Source: Rhabdophis nuchalis (taxonomy: Eukaryota; Chordata; Lepidosauria; Squamata; Natricidae). Taken from it: 64,000 bases of DNA. The notes under the pieces were generated by a model. The model was not told the origin of the DNA, searched no databases, and saw nothing but the letters and a program-made list of their open reading frames with translations. Position 1 is the stretch's first letter. Every line of letters starts with the position of its first letter. Positions 1-11,730 of this stretch are shown here, one piece after another. The stretch covers positions 80,894,875-80,958,874 of the forward strand of contig CM077644.1 of the NCBI GenBank assembly GCA_039707465.1, read 5' to 3'. The position numbers and the translations under genes are program-made.

Positions 1-242
1 AACTTGCAAATTAATCAACCAACTAAAAATTGTATCTGAAAAATAAGCAGATTTTGTCTTTGAGTCTAGTCTTTTTGAAAGCTTTTGGTTTCTCACCTAT
101 TGGTAAAATAGAATTTGACAGAGAGATTATTAAATATTAAAAAGTAATTCGTAATTAATTTATGAAACTAAAAACAGTTCTGCTATTATTTGAAAAACTA
201 ATTATATTTTATTTTTATGGTGTTGGATACAACACTCTACGA

Positions 243-579
243 GTAAAGGTAAGCAGTCCCTGCGGATTTTATCCTGCTAATTGTTGCTGACTCTAAGTGG
301 TGGTGTTCATCTCTGTTTCAAGGCCACTGAGCAGCTCTGTCCAAAGATATTTCCCATGGTCATGTGGCCAGCATGATATCACAGAGCACTGTTATCCTCC
401 CACCAAAGTGGTATCTATTTATCTACTCACATTTGCATGCTTCAAACTGCTAGGTTGGCAGAAGCTGACGCAAGGACGGCAGCTTATGCATAACGTGGGG
501 CATGGGTCTCAAACCTGGGCTGCTAGCCTTCCAGCTGACAAACCCATAATCTTAACCACTGAGTCACCATGCCACCCAG
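243..579 (-). mobile_element. tRNA-derived SINE (squamate type)
   Basis: Near full-length copy in reverse orientation. The right end carries the complement of a tRNA-like head (…TTAACCACTGAGTCACCATGCC). The body has the typical GCATGCTTCAAACTGCTAGG and ATGTGGCCAGCATGA blocks, and the left end is the complement of a short CCTTTAC tail. It shares its body with the copy at 4322-4630 and its head with the one at 39362. The family name was not checked. Confidence 0.8.
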
Positions 580-580
580 C

Positions 581-1870
581 CTTATTGAATACTAATAGTG
601 AATTGGTCAATTGGATTGGCTGAAGAGAATTAATTAACTAAGATTCTTTACTCACTTGACAGACTGATTAAACTACACCATATCAGACTTTTTGATGAAT
701 GGCTGAAAATAAAATTACAACCAATCAAATCTTTACTGAAATGCATACAGCAACATTCAAGAGCTTGTCTTTACACTCAGTAGCTTTTCCCTTATAAGCT
801 CAGTAGTTTATAATCACAAAACAAGCGATACAACAAGAATAAATTACTCAAATTTGTTATAGCTTTATTGCTCTGAAAATATATGACAGATTATAAATTG
901 GGCTCTTTATTAAAGATCCTAAATCTAAGTACAAAACTGTACTAACTTGTTTATGGTATTAGCATATAAAGATGACAAACTATAAAGAGAAAGAATAAAA
1001 GAACTGAGACGAATGTAGCATCGCATGCTAAAATTCTGTAAATAGAAAGCAGAAGCAAAATGGAAAGTTAGAAGTAGCAAGTTTAGAGTTCTATCAAACA
1101 TCTTGGCAATCTTTGCTCTCTTTGTTGACAGGGAATATAAAGATATCTTAAGTCGGTAGGTTTGGGTTGAATTCAAATATTCCCTGATCCACAATATTCT
1201 TGTTTATTATCAGTTCATAATTCCAAGAAACTGTCATCAATAACTCCTATACAAGTCCCCAGCATTGTAAGTATAAAAAGTGACAGGGATATATACCATG
1301 ATATTATCTCTTCCATTCTGAATCTTCCCAAATTTATTTTGAATTGGAAAAGCAACTGTACCCAGCTAAATGTTTTGCCTTGCCATATCACTGCCTTTTT
1401 ATTTATAGCTTCTGGGCAAACCTGGGTAAGGTTGGTAGAATCACAACATGCAATTCCATCCTTTCAACTTCAACATTCATAAAGGGGCTATCACACTTAT
1501 GTCCCATAATCAAACAACCTATTTCCACAGAAGTCAATCTAATCCCTCAAGGAGGCTTCAAACAAGCTCTGAACACAATAGCTCCCACTCTCATTATACA
1601 TTCTCTATATCTGTGGCAAGCTATGCCTCTGGATATGGAACACCCATTGAGTCCTAGATCATTCTAAATAACATCTAAGTTAATACACTCTGGACAACTT
1701 TATGCTTTGTTTCAGACCAGGACGTATCACAAGACATACACAAGGCAGGATAATTGTGCAGCTACTCATGCATTTTGTTTGCCGCTATTCTAAATGTTCC
1801 CTTTTTGTGAATTCAGCAAAAATAACTATAGACTGATATAGGATTTTGTAAAGTTAAAACTGCAATCTAC
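581..1870. other. Unannotated AT-rich stretch
   Basis: I see no host gene, RNA gene or recognisable repeat here. Short open frames occur on both strands but lack splice signals or domains. Confidence 0.5.
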
Positions 1871-1871
1871 A

Positions 1872-2029
1872 ATACTGTGATGTCTATAAGGGACATTGCA
1901 CATAATGCAAATTATTCTGACAGATGTATGTAGAAGATATACAATACAATATTGTATTGTATATCTTCTACATTCATCTGTCAGAATAATTTGCATTATG
2001 TGCAATGTCTCTTATAGACATCACTGTAT
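1872..2029. repeat. Near-perfect spacerless palindrome, possible MITE
   Basis: Two arms of about 79 bp meet with no spacer between 1950 and 1951 (ACAATACAAT|ATTGTATTGT) and pair with only a few mismatches out to 1872 and 2029. TA dinucleotides flank the inner 152 bp (1873-1874 and 2027-2028), as expected for a Tc1/mariner-type MITE, but a TA pair in AT-rich DNA is weak evidence. No coding content. Confidence 0.8.
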
Positions 2030-4320
2030 CATATTAAAATACAAAGGAGGGTATGAATGTAGGTGCACACACGTGTCCCAGGATAATGTTGCGGGATCCA
2101 ATCTGGATCAGTCGCTGGGGTCACATGTTTAGTCTTCTGAGCTTTCGGATTCATGCTGGGGCCCATCCTCAGGGAACTTCCTCAGGGAACAAAGCATGGC
2201 ATGTGGTACAAATGGGCATGATTCAGCATGAAATGGATGTATGAATATGCATTTTTTTTTCAAATGCCTGCATGGCAAAAGCTAATCTTCCTGGCCAGAT
2301 GAGTTTATAGGAGATTTGTTAAACATTAGGTGGATTTGGATATTATTGTACAAATCTGGGGGAAAGAATGTGTTATTGTCCTTCCGCCCTTCACATGCAA
2401 TCCAAATTCCCATTCTTCCCATCCTAAGAAAATAAGGACCACATAAATGTAATAAAGCTGGATGAATAGTAAGGATGCTTAAGATTTTCAGGAAGGCATA
2501 GAAGAACATCTGCCAAAAATCTCATTGGGTCACTAGGTCCTGCACTAATGACAGTGGAAAGTCTATTAACTTGTAAGTCTGTGATGAAGGAAAGACTAAA
2601 ATGAGCTCTGTTGTTCATTTAACAGAGAGCTTTTCTGTGTTCTATGGAAGCTGATTTTATGCACTGGCGTGAAGCAATAAATTATTTCCCCAAATGCCTA
2701 GTGACATCTCAGGTGACAGAGGAAGGTGGCCAAAGCCGTAAATATTGAAATAGATGTTAGAGGAACAGACTCATAAGTGGGAAATACTTTCGGTTTCAGA
2801 GAGTTACCTCTAACTGCTCAAAAACACAGAAGAGACAGAATGGAAATGAAGTCATGGAAATGAGATGCTGTGTATGAGGAGAATGCCAGGAAGAAATTTG
2901 GGCAATTAAATGAGCTTTAATAGAAATAACAGGGGAGCTATAGTTATCTGCCCAAAATTGAGGGTTTGGTTGCTTCTTAGACATTTCTGTTTATTAAGCT
3001 TCATTCTTCCTAAAGGGATTTTCTTCAGGCCAAGAAAGAACTCACAATGCACACCAATATTATTCTCACTTTTTCTGAAGACTTTCTGGCAAAATAATAA
3101 TAATAATAATATAAACCACTGAAGGGATATTGTTTATGAATTATTGAACTTTCCATTTTCCATTCATATTCTAAAAAGCAGTCGGAAAGTGTGGGGAGAG
3201 GAAATATCACAATGCATTGAATTTCTTCATGCTTTATTAAAATGATACATCAAGGAATGCGCAAATCTGAAATGCATAAAAGTGGAATATTTGCTTTCTG
3301 GAGAGGCCAGACAGAAATTGCATTGTACATTGCTTTAAATTCACTGACTGGTTTTCCACTCTTGAGATTGGTTCCAAATCATTTTGTCCGATGCAAGGTA
3401 ACCTTTTTTTAATAGGGAATGTACAAAGGGAGCTAGATATCACTAAGAGTTATTCTAGATGTCTACTTTAAATAGACATCTAGAATAAACTTGTTGAGGT
3501 CTGGCTGGCTCTCTATCTTGTTCTGAAATTACTACAACAAATGTTTATGCACATGCACACACACACACATCACTACAAATTATTCCCAGTCCCTTAAATA
3601 TGGAGATAATAGCTAAAATTTACCTGTATTGCCAAGTCTCAGGCAACGCGCAAATGATTACTTCTTTGAGGACCCAGAGATAATAAACATATCAATAAGA
3701 AAGTAAATGTTGAACTTTATTATTAACTTTAGCAAGCAGCAAATACAAAAGCATAACTTTCCAAGCAAAATATCCATTCAAATATTGGGATCCCAATGGA
3801 ACAACAGCAAGGAGATCGCAAGACAAGCCAATATACACAATGTCTGGCATTAAATCTACATAAATACTCCCCATTCGGCTGTTAGGAGCCCTGTTAGAAC
3901 ACTAGAGTCCACACAATGGCCAATGTAGACAATACCAGATCTGTGTCAAAGCTCCAATCTCAAAGGGCAACACTAGGCTCTTTTACACCTATCTTGCACC
4001 AAACCATGCACCAGGAGGTTAATTCTTTACACCTGGTACCAAAACCTCAGGATTGTGTCTACATGATATCCTGATTGCACGATATCACCTTTCGTCATAC
4101 AAATAGACAGCACCTGAGTTGTTTGGTAATTGTGCAAATTGTGCAAATATCTTTTAGCAGAAATAGGGAAAACAAGCAGTTTAGTACTATTATAACTCAA
4201 AATAAACTCTAAACTTCTATTATCTTCTAAATATGCAGGAGAAATCAAAATATGTTACTTTATTCCTCAAAATACAATAGACTTTCACACTGCCATTACA
4301 TTAAAACAAAAAGATAAAGA
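2030..4320. other. Unannotated stretch with minor repeats
   Basis: No gene is supported. It contains a short (AAT)n near 3098-3112, a (CA)n run near 3557-3569 and a 16-bp perfect hairpin at 3450-3488. The rest looks like unique or very old repeat DNA. Confidence 0.45.
3450..3488. repeat. Perfect 16-bp inverted repeat, 7-nt loop
   Basis: TTATTCTAGATGTCTA (3450-3465) is followed after CTTTAAA by its exact reverse complement (3473-3488). There is no T-run and no gene beside it, so this is not a recognisable RNA gene or terminator. Confidence 0.8.
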
Positions 4321-4321
4321 T

Positions 4322-4630
4322 TTCCCCTGTCCAATCATATCTGACTCTAAGGGGTAATGCTCATCTCCATTTCCTAGCCAAGGTATCCAGCTTTGTCCAA
4401 AGATGCTTTTGACTTATGCAGTCAGCATGACTATAGACTGTGGTGTATAGAATGCTGTTATCTTCCCACCGAAGTGGTACCTATTTATGTACCTGCATTT
4501 GCATGCTTTTGAACTGCTAGGTTGGCAGGAGCTGGAGCAAGAACAGGAGCTCAACCAGTCTTAAGGTGCTTGTGTCTCAAGCTGCCAACCTCTCAATTGA
4601 CAAGCTGGGTGTCTCAACCTCTAGACCACC
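4322..4630 (-). mobile_element. tRNA-derived SINE, same family as 243-579
   Basis: Reverse-oriented copy with the shared blocks GCATGCTTTTGAACTGCTAGG and GTCAGCATGACTATAGACTG. The tRNA-like head at its right end is diverged. An L2-like LINE tail abuts directly at 4633, which suggests nested or adjacent insertion. Confidence 0.75.
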
Positions 4631-4632
4631 AT

Positions 4633-4954
4633 ATTTTTTTTTTATTCGAATTTATACCCCGCCCTTCTCCTTGTTAGGACCCAGGGCGGCGCACAGGCAT
4701 TATTTAAAAACCATAATAAATACAATATACAACATTAAAATATATTAAATTATTTACCCGTGCTAAAACCCATATTTAAAAACCCTACCAAATTATAATT
4801 TATGTATAAAAGTCAGAACGGGGGGCTATCCTAGGCCGGCTTGTTGGAATAAATGCATCTTAAGACGTTGGCGGAAGAGGCGGAGGTCCGAGGTAGTGCA
4901 AAGGTCGGGGGGTAGGTCGTTCCAGAGGGCCGGGCCCGCCACAGAGAAGGCCCA
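4633..4954 (-). mobile_element. L2/CR1-group LINE, 3' end fragment
   Basis: Minus-strand 3' end: the A-rich tail is seen as T's at 4635. It is followed by the conserved GCGGCGCACAGG box and by the complement of the RT C-terminal codons (GGCCGGGCCCGCCACAGAGAAGGCC). The 5' part is missing. It is homologous to the elements at 20436 and 22571. Confidence 0.85.
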
Positions 4955-5537
4955 TATTCCTGCCAATTATATTACCTTAAACCAAAATACACCAAAAGTG
5001 GATAAACAAATTGCTGGAGTGCACATACAAATAAATTCCTAATCCTGGAGGAAACTCATTTACTGGTCAGATTAGAAATTGCATGACATTGCCATTTGGA
5101 ATACCAATGCAAAATAAAAATGTCATTTCTAATTTGGGGATGAGAATTAAAAACTGATCCCTATTTGTTCTATGTTTTATTGAACTTCTAATTATGTATC
5201 AAAATAGCTATTCAAGGAATAAATATAATTTCCATAATTGATCTCATCCTTTTGGTTTCTAATCACTCTTGCTATTATCAGATTTTTGTGCCCTTCAAAA
5301 ACAAGGGCAATCTGCATGCAACTGTGACAGCCTCATTTCGCTATAGATGTCTGTGTAATGTTTTGGTTTTTCTCGACTACTAATCTGAGGGCAACCAAGT
5401 TGTAAATGAAGATGTTCTCACCTTTCAGCCTTAACTGGGTTTTTACAAATTTCACAAAAAAATTATTTCCAAAGATAAGCATCTTTACGATTGGCAAGGA
5501 AAACAAAATTCTATTATCAGTATTTAGATGGCTAGAT

Positions 5538-5603
5538 TAACAGAGTTGGAAGGGACCTTGTAGGTCATTGAGTCCAACTGTCCACTCAAGCAGGAGACTC
5601 TAC
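5538..5603 (-). mobile_element. CR1 LINE 3'-end fragment
   Basis: Contains ACAGAGTTGGAAGGGACCTT, the complement of the conserved CR1 3' end. Only about 65 bp remain, and a hAT fragment starts next to it at 5606. Confidence 0.75.
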
Positions 5604-5605
5604 AC

Positions 5606-5695
5606 CAGTAATGACTAACCTTTTTTGGACCACGGGGGGAGCGCAGGGGGGTCATAGATGGACATGCCTGCACCCATAATGCTATTTGATGAAGC
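5606..5695. mobile_element. hAT-type element fragment
   Basis: Begins CAGTAATGACTAACCTTTTT, a diverged version of the CAGTGATGGCGAACCT terminus seen at 48658 and 44534. No matching right end is found, so it is probably truncated. Confidence 0.5.
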
Positions 5696-5699
5696 TCCC

Positions 5700-6270
5700 A
5701 CAAAAAGACGGTTCACTTCTCATTCAACAAATTTATTTGGCTTTGACTGGAGGATGGGTGGTGATTTCAACAGTGTTGTAACTTCCTATAGTCTCTAAAC
5801 GAAAGGATATAAGTCAAGGGTTGTCTATAGGACACCTCCTGGGAAATTCCCCTCTGGATCTTTGCACCTTAGCAAGCATGATGGTGTAGTTTTGGGGCTT
5901 CGCAATGTATAAATCTTTTTTAAATGCTCTTTTTCTCAAGATAAGAAGGCTACACATATTTGATCTGTAGGATTGAGATAGGCTTGTTTCTATGCCACTA
6001 TTCTATTTGATGGGGGAAATAGGCAGTAGAGATCATTTCACACACACAAACAATGGCACTCTTTGGTTTCCTCAACGAAACCCGAATTAAAAGAAGGGAG
6101 ACAGGAGGACCCCTTTGTGGTTTTCCAGAAACAGGACAGTCATGGCTTTGACATATTCCTGATGGTCAGGTAGGCCTTGATGGCTTTCTCCCATTCCTTT
6201 CCATTGATCAGCTCCATTGTGATTCTGGTGATGGTTGTTGACTCTTTAATTTTTAACTTTTTCAAAAAAA
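5700..6270 (-). pseudogene. Possible retrocopy of an unidentified mRNA
   Basis: On the minus strand a short frame reads MELINGKEWEKAIKAYLTIR and stops soon after. It is followed by about 450 bp of UTR-like sequence with AATAAA near 5729 on that strand. This layout (coding tail, 3' UTR, polyA signal) resembles a terminal exon or a processed copy. I do not recognise the protein, and I see neither a clear A-tail nor a TSD. Confidence 0.25.
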
Positions 6271-6889
6271 AATTGTTGACTCTTTTCAGGGAGAAAAGGA
6301 GCTAAAAGATGACTGGGAATGTCAAAAAATATTCTGTCTCCCTCAACCCACCAACTAATGAAATAAACAAGTATAGGAACAGACAGGCAGCAATATATGG
6401 AATGCAGCAAAGCAATGACTGGAATCACAGCAATAATACTTAATTATTAAAGCTAAACATCTATTCTTTCTCCGTCTATATTTATTCTTTTAGTCAATGT
6501 GTAAACAGTCAAGAAAAATCTACACTTATTTGCTAAGTGCTTAACTTTTTTGGAGTGTATAGCATAATTATAAGTGAATTGATAAGTAATGAAAGCATTA
6601 GCTGTTGTATACAGATTATAGTTTTGAAGTCTGGTTAACACAATTAAATTTGATGTTTGTTTTGCTGTCTCGCTTTGAATAATGATAAGGCTGCTTCTGT
6701 GAAAATCCAAGCAGTACATTGATAATATTCTTGTAAAAAATAAACATTGTGCTAAAGGTCTGATAACTGATACTATTCATTAATAAAGTTAACAACCTTA
6801 TTTTACATACAAATTAATAATCAGTAGCATTTATATTAAGACATAGGCTTGAGTTAACTTTCAAGCATAACATTTGGCCTAGAGAAACA
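6271..6889. other. Unannotated AT-rich stretch
   Basis: No gene or clear repeat is seen. A GAGTCAACAA motif occurs twice within about 45 bp on the minus strand (around 6235-6285), flanking an A/T-rich segment. Confidence 0.4.
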
Positions 6890-7351
6890 TTGGCTGGACA
6901 GAAGGAGTTAAATAAGATCTGCATATGGCTCATTGCATTGTACTGCATATACCACCTTGCTCAGTTTGCTCAAAAAAGACCCAACAGGAGGTCCTCCATA
7001 ACAGACAAAGAAGAGAACAATAAACAAAGCAACATTGTCATTCCATACGTTGCAAGAATATCGGAAAAGCTCAGGAGGATCTTCAGCCAACACGAAATAT
7101 GTGTACACTTCAAACCCAGGAATGCACTAAGGCAGAAGCTTGTCCACCCAAGAATAAAACACCCAGACACAACCTGAGCAACAGTACAAGGCAGTGAGTC
7201 ATGTGCAGATCTGTACATTGGGGAAACAAAACAACCACTTCATAAACCCACAACATAGGAGAACAAACCCACCAGAACAAGACTCAGCAGTCCACCTGCA
7301 TTTAAAAGCCAAAAGCCACTCTTTTAAAGACAGCAAAGTCCATATTTTGGA
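6890..7351 (+). mobile_element. Penelope-like element, part 1 (before Helitron)
   Basis: The 95-aa frame contains VIPYVARISEKLRRIFSQHE followed by HFKPRNALRQKLVHP. This matches the segment before the GIY-YIG domain in Penelope-like (PLE) proteins as I know them. After a stop at about 7177 the next codons read DLYIGETKQPL, resembling the YIGET core of the GIY-YIG endonuclease. In-frame stops show a decayed copy. It continues at 7872 after the Helitron. Confidence 0.65.
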
Positions 7352-7871
7352 CTAGCTATCCCGGCCATGCATTGCTGTGGCCCAGTCTGGTTAAACCTAC
7401 CTACCTACTTTTATTTCTCCCTCTCTATCCCTCTGCCTACCTACCTACTGTATTTCTCCCTTCCTCTCTCTATCCCTCTACCTATGTACCTCCTGTATTT
7501 CTCCCCTCCCTCTCTCTCTATCCCCCTACCCACCTACCTACCTAGAGAGAGAGGAGAGAGAGGCCGCTGATTCGGCAGCAGCCTTGGCAGGGGGGAGTTG
7601 GCGCAGGCAGCGGAGGAGAGAGAGGCCGCTGACTTGGCGGCCGGGTGGGAGGAGCCATGAAGGGGAGGGGAGCGAGTGAGAGAAACACACAGAAGAGCTG
7701 CAGTTTTACATTTGTGTGGTGTGTACCGGTGTGCCATCCACACAATCTATACATATCATTGGTGCTGCACTTGTAAGGAACGTTGTGTGAAAATTTGGTG
7801 GCAATTGGTGCAGTAGTTTCTGAGATTAGCGGTTTTGAACAAACTCATAGTTACATTTTTATTTATATAGA
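7352..7871 (-). mobile_element. Non-autonomous Helitron inserted in a PLE
   Basis: On the minus strand the element runs from TCTATATAAATAAAAATG to GGGATAGCTAG, that is, 5'-TC…CTAG-3' as expected for Helitrons. A GC-rich stretch (CAATGCATGGCCGG) sits just before the end. The host bases are A and T with no target-site duplication. Removing these 520 bp rejoins the PLE as …CATATTTTGGA|TAGAGAGGACTGC. No Rep/helicase frame is present. The middle is a pyrimidine-rich tract (CCTACCTACC, CTCTCTCT) and a GC-rich block. Confidence 0.7.
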
Positions 7872-8230
7872 TAGAGAGGACTGCTGGCTTGAAAGAGGGT
7901 TCAAAGAGGCCATCTCTGTCAACACTGAATGACTCTCTCTCAACAGAGGGGGACAGATACACTATCATTTATCTTCAGATTACAACACAGTCCTTTCAAC
8001 AGTTTCAAGAAGACTACATACCTATTTGCACTACTCAGATTACCCTGATGATAAACCTTCATGTAGCCTCAATGACTCTCTAAAAGAATGCAAATGATTG
8101 GCTGTCTGGAAGGAGTATAAATCCTTCCATTCCTCAACATTCAGAACTGAAGAAACTTCTTGGGTGAGAAGCGAAACATCTTCAAAGAAAAAAGTCCAGT
8201 TGCCTCTTGAAAAATCACCTTTGGGTTAAA
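7872..8230 (+). mobile_element. Penelope-like element, part 2
   Basis: Continues the interrupted element: REDCWLERGFKEAISVNTE and LNRGG are followed by stops, then by a 3' region with GAAACATCTTCAAAG. The same 3' region recurs in reverse at 15490-15665. These C-terminal motifs are common in vertebrate Penelope-like GIY-YIG proteins. Confidence 0.65.
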
Positions 8231-8389
8231 AATTGGGTAAACGTTTTCTGAATTTTACCAACAACCACTCACTACAGGCTATTTCTTGCACCACTCTAGT
8301 CACCTTGCGTTGTGGTATTCAGTCTTAAAAATTGTAAATACTGCTTTCTTGTAGAATTTTTGTATACCAAAAATTCCAATTCAGTGGAA

Positions 8390-8600
8390 TTAAGAGCCAG
8401 CATTTATATAGGTTAGAAATCAGAAGGCTGTGAGTTCTAATCCTACCTTAGACATGTAACCAATTGTTTGACCTTGAGCCAGGCACTTTCTCAACCCTGT
8501 GAAGCAGGCACAGGCTAACCTCTTCTGAAAAACCTTTGCAAGAAAACTGTAGGTATTTGTTACGGCAGTCATCAGGAATCAAGACTGACTCAAAATCAGC
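8390..8600 (+). mobile_element. SINE-like repeat, degenerate
   Basis: Carries TGAGTTCTAATCCTACCTTAG (B-box-like), TGACCTTGAGCCAGGCACTTTC, and a 3' GGAATCAAGACTGACTCAAA. These blocks are typical of squamate tRNA SINEs. The A-box end is poor. Confidence 0.5.
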
Positions 8601-9794
8601 AAACTAACCTACCAGGCAATATAGCATGCAAATATATCTTGTACAGAAGCAATTCAATTATTTATTGCAAAGAATTTAGCCAACTTATTTTAATGTGTTA
8701 AATTCAACCAGACGTTCAAGGTTCAACATATTTTGTAATTTGCTGACTAAGTCTAGCAACATTATTACTTGTGTGTGTGTTATCATAAGGTGTTAGCAGA
8801 AAAAAAAAAAATACAGCCCTGTCAGTGTGATCCCAGGCGGTAGAGCTGAGTTCCATTTACTTGTTGCCAAGTATACATAGTCCTTTACCTCTTTATGTCT
8901 GGGAATAAAGTTCATGAAAACTGTAAAGAGTTTAGCTGCCTCTGAAGAGATAGCTATAAAAGACACTATAACTCAGACATTGTGACTACCAAGAATTCTT
9001 TGGTTGTTATTTGTATTTTGCTTTGCTTCCCAAATCCCTGTCCTCAAAAACTGTTTGTTTGAATATATATATCATCCAATTTCCAACAACTCCATGATTT
9101 GAGAAGCATGTTTCAATGACCACTGCATCTCTCTGCCATTCATTAAATGGCAGAGATTTCAGTTTTCAGGGAATCTCAGAAGAGGTGCTGCTGCCAAAAA
9201 TTGATGTATTAAACTTTGGCCCAGCCTCACCCACCCAACCACCCAGGAGCATTCAGAAGTAATTTTGTGAATTCATTCCAGAAGCCCAACTATGGCCTTG
9301 GCTTAATTGCTTCCTTTATCATCTGCAAAAAAAGACCTCTAGCGCATTCAGATTTCTCTTGGATTGCATACAATTTAGCAATTGTAGCAGGCATTTATTG
9401 TTACAAACTAGGAGGATAGACAATTTAAAACCTCACTGGTGGGCCTTTTCTTCCCAAAGTTCTTAATAAAAGATAATTAATTAGGTTTCCCTCTCCTAAT
9501 AATCTTAGACAGTCTAGCTGGGACATTCTTAGTTCTTCTACCCAGGACTTTCTTCTTCAATTTGAGTCTAGAAAAAGGTGCTACAGATCTTCCTGTCCTG
9601 TTGAGCTTTTTGACCATCTGAATTAAAATAAGCTTTTCTGCTTATAATAAAGCTTCAAAGTCTGTAGGAATCCCAACATACACAGACAGCCTAAGGTAAT
9701 TATAAAACGACTAGATCACAGACATACCTAATCAACAAAGAGCAACATCAGCCTAATACAGTGTACATTCTAAGCCTAGAAATACAGAATATAG
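8601..9794. other. Unannotated stretch
   Basis: A (GT)n at about 8771 and a poly-A at about 8801 are visible. I see no gene. Several small open frames lack supporting signals. Confidence 0.4.
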
Positions 9795-10250
9795 CTGTGA
9801 TGGTGAACCTATGGCACACTTGCCAGAGGTGGCATACAGAGCCCTCTCTACTGGCACACATGCCAGTGCTCCAGGTCAGATCTCCATGGTGTTTCTTCTG
9901 TGAGCTTCTGTTTCCCTGCAAATGATGAAATAGAAGTTCACAAAAGAAAAAGATCTTACTGCGCTGCTGGTGTTAGGATGCTCTGCCCTGCCTTCTGCTG
10001 GTCAGCTGGACCTCGGGTCTCTGCTGCGCATGTGTCGGTGCATGCACACGTTTGCATGTGCGCACACCTTTCAGTTTGGGTATGTATGCTAGAGGTGGGT
10101 TGGTCCCGGTACGGGCATAAAATCAAGGCCGAAAATCAGCTAGCCAGCATGTGCATGCATGCTGGAGCTGTCAGGGAAACACCTCGCGTGCCCTCAAAAA
10201 TGGCACCGCTTGCTACCTGTGGCACGCATGCCATAGGTTCGCCATCATGG
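9795..10250. mobile_element. hAT non-autonomous element, diverged
   Basis: Starts CTGTGATGGTGAACCTATGG and ends GCCATAGGTTCGCCATCATGG, forming terminal inverted repeats of the family seen at 48658-49124 and 44534-44847. No clean 8-bp TSD remains. A 118-codon open frame inside has no transposase motifs. Confidence 0.75.
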
Positions 10251-11730
10251 CTCTAGGTGGTTACTTCTTTTTCTTCTACTTTTAGACCTCTCTTTAAAGT
10301 TTCTTTAAGTTGAGTAAAAAAATGGTTAAAAGGAACAATCCAGCCTAACGTTGCAAAAAGAAAAGAAAGAGATTCGTAATCCACAAATACAAAAAATAAG
10401 AAAAAATAGAAGAAGTGGAAAAGAAACCAGTCCAATTTAAAAAGTAAGAGGCATTTGTAAAAATGTATCCATAAAAAAGAAACAAAATTAAAGAAAAAAT
10501 AATAACACGTTGCTTACTCTCTTCTATCTTCTATTTTAACTTTACTCAAAGTCTTTTTGGGTGTTCTCTAAAAGTAAAATTTATCTCACCAATTCTGACA
10601 CACTCTCTCTCTTGCTCAGCTTCCGTTTCAGGGGTCTGTTAGAACCTTATGCAGCTTAAAATGGCTGCTTCTCTTGTAGCTGGCATAAAGAGCTTCTTCC
10701 TGGATCAATCAGAGACTTTGTGATGTCCCTGAGATCAGCAGGACATGCCCTTCTCTATCACCATCTCTTTAGGACAGCTTAGGTCCAAAAGGACCGTCCA
10801 GCAACAGAGATATCAACAGCAATCCTGGAGCTCCAAGATTGCATGTTGTGTTGTAGCGACATCAGGCCTCGCCTCAAGAAGTTCCTTCTGAAGGCCATCT
10901 ACATTGGCTGTCACCAGAGACATCTCAGAAGTGTTCCACAAAAGCTTTTGCTTATTGAATTGTCCTGACTCTTATTCTTACTACTTTCAGCCATATAAAA
11001 ATATATGCTTTCAACTTTCCTTTGTTTAGCTTTCAAGACATTGTGCAAAAGATTTCTCTATTTAATACAAAAGGCAAGGCTGATACAGGTTGTCATTACA
11101 GATGTGAGATTTTAGTTTTAAACCATTATTTCTTGGTTTGCACATAATGAGAAGTCTTGAATCAATGAAAGGAAGAAGTTTAAGAAGACAGTGAAGGAAG
11201 GGGAAAAATTGTAATCTGACTCAATAGTTATTCTTGTTTTATTGTAAATTAGACTGAGACTGTAACACTTAAATAAGAAGGCTCCATGTCTTCTTATTAA
11301 GACAACAGATTTGTTTACAGTACTAGTACTAAAAAATAGTTGTGTCATAGAATATGTACAGAAACAACATAACACATATCTTCATGTTGTAATTAAAATT
11401 ACTTGTCTTTGGCAGGAGTGCACATCTAGTAGCTTTGAGAGGTTTTCAAAAATATCTTCCGTTAGGTTTTCTTTATAAATGTATACAGTTGCTAAAAAAA
11501 TAAACAAGTGAATAGTCTTTTGTGTACAAATCAAAATTAGAATGCCTAATTAGCAAAACCTTTGACCTCAATGCATCTAACCATTTCCATATTGCTGCCA
11601 AGAAAATTAAGTGCACGTGCCCATAAAACGTCAGCAATGGACGGTGATTTTTTTAGGGCTATGTCAGTCCTTCAAAAACATGCTATGGAAACTGCAAGAT
11701 TTTTTTTAAAATAGCTACTAGTGGCATCCA
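10251..11730. other. A-rich and unclassified repeat-like stretch
   Basis: 10370-10520 is strongly A-rich. 10600-10930 has higher GC and looks like an old interspersed repeat I cannot classify. No host gene is supported. Confidence 0.35.

Noticed and set aside
7367..7754. Pro/Leu/Ser-rich frames in the pyrimidine tract
   Set aside because: They lie inside the Helitron and come from simple-sequence DNA.
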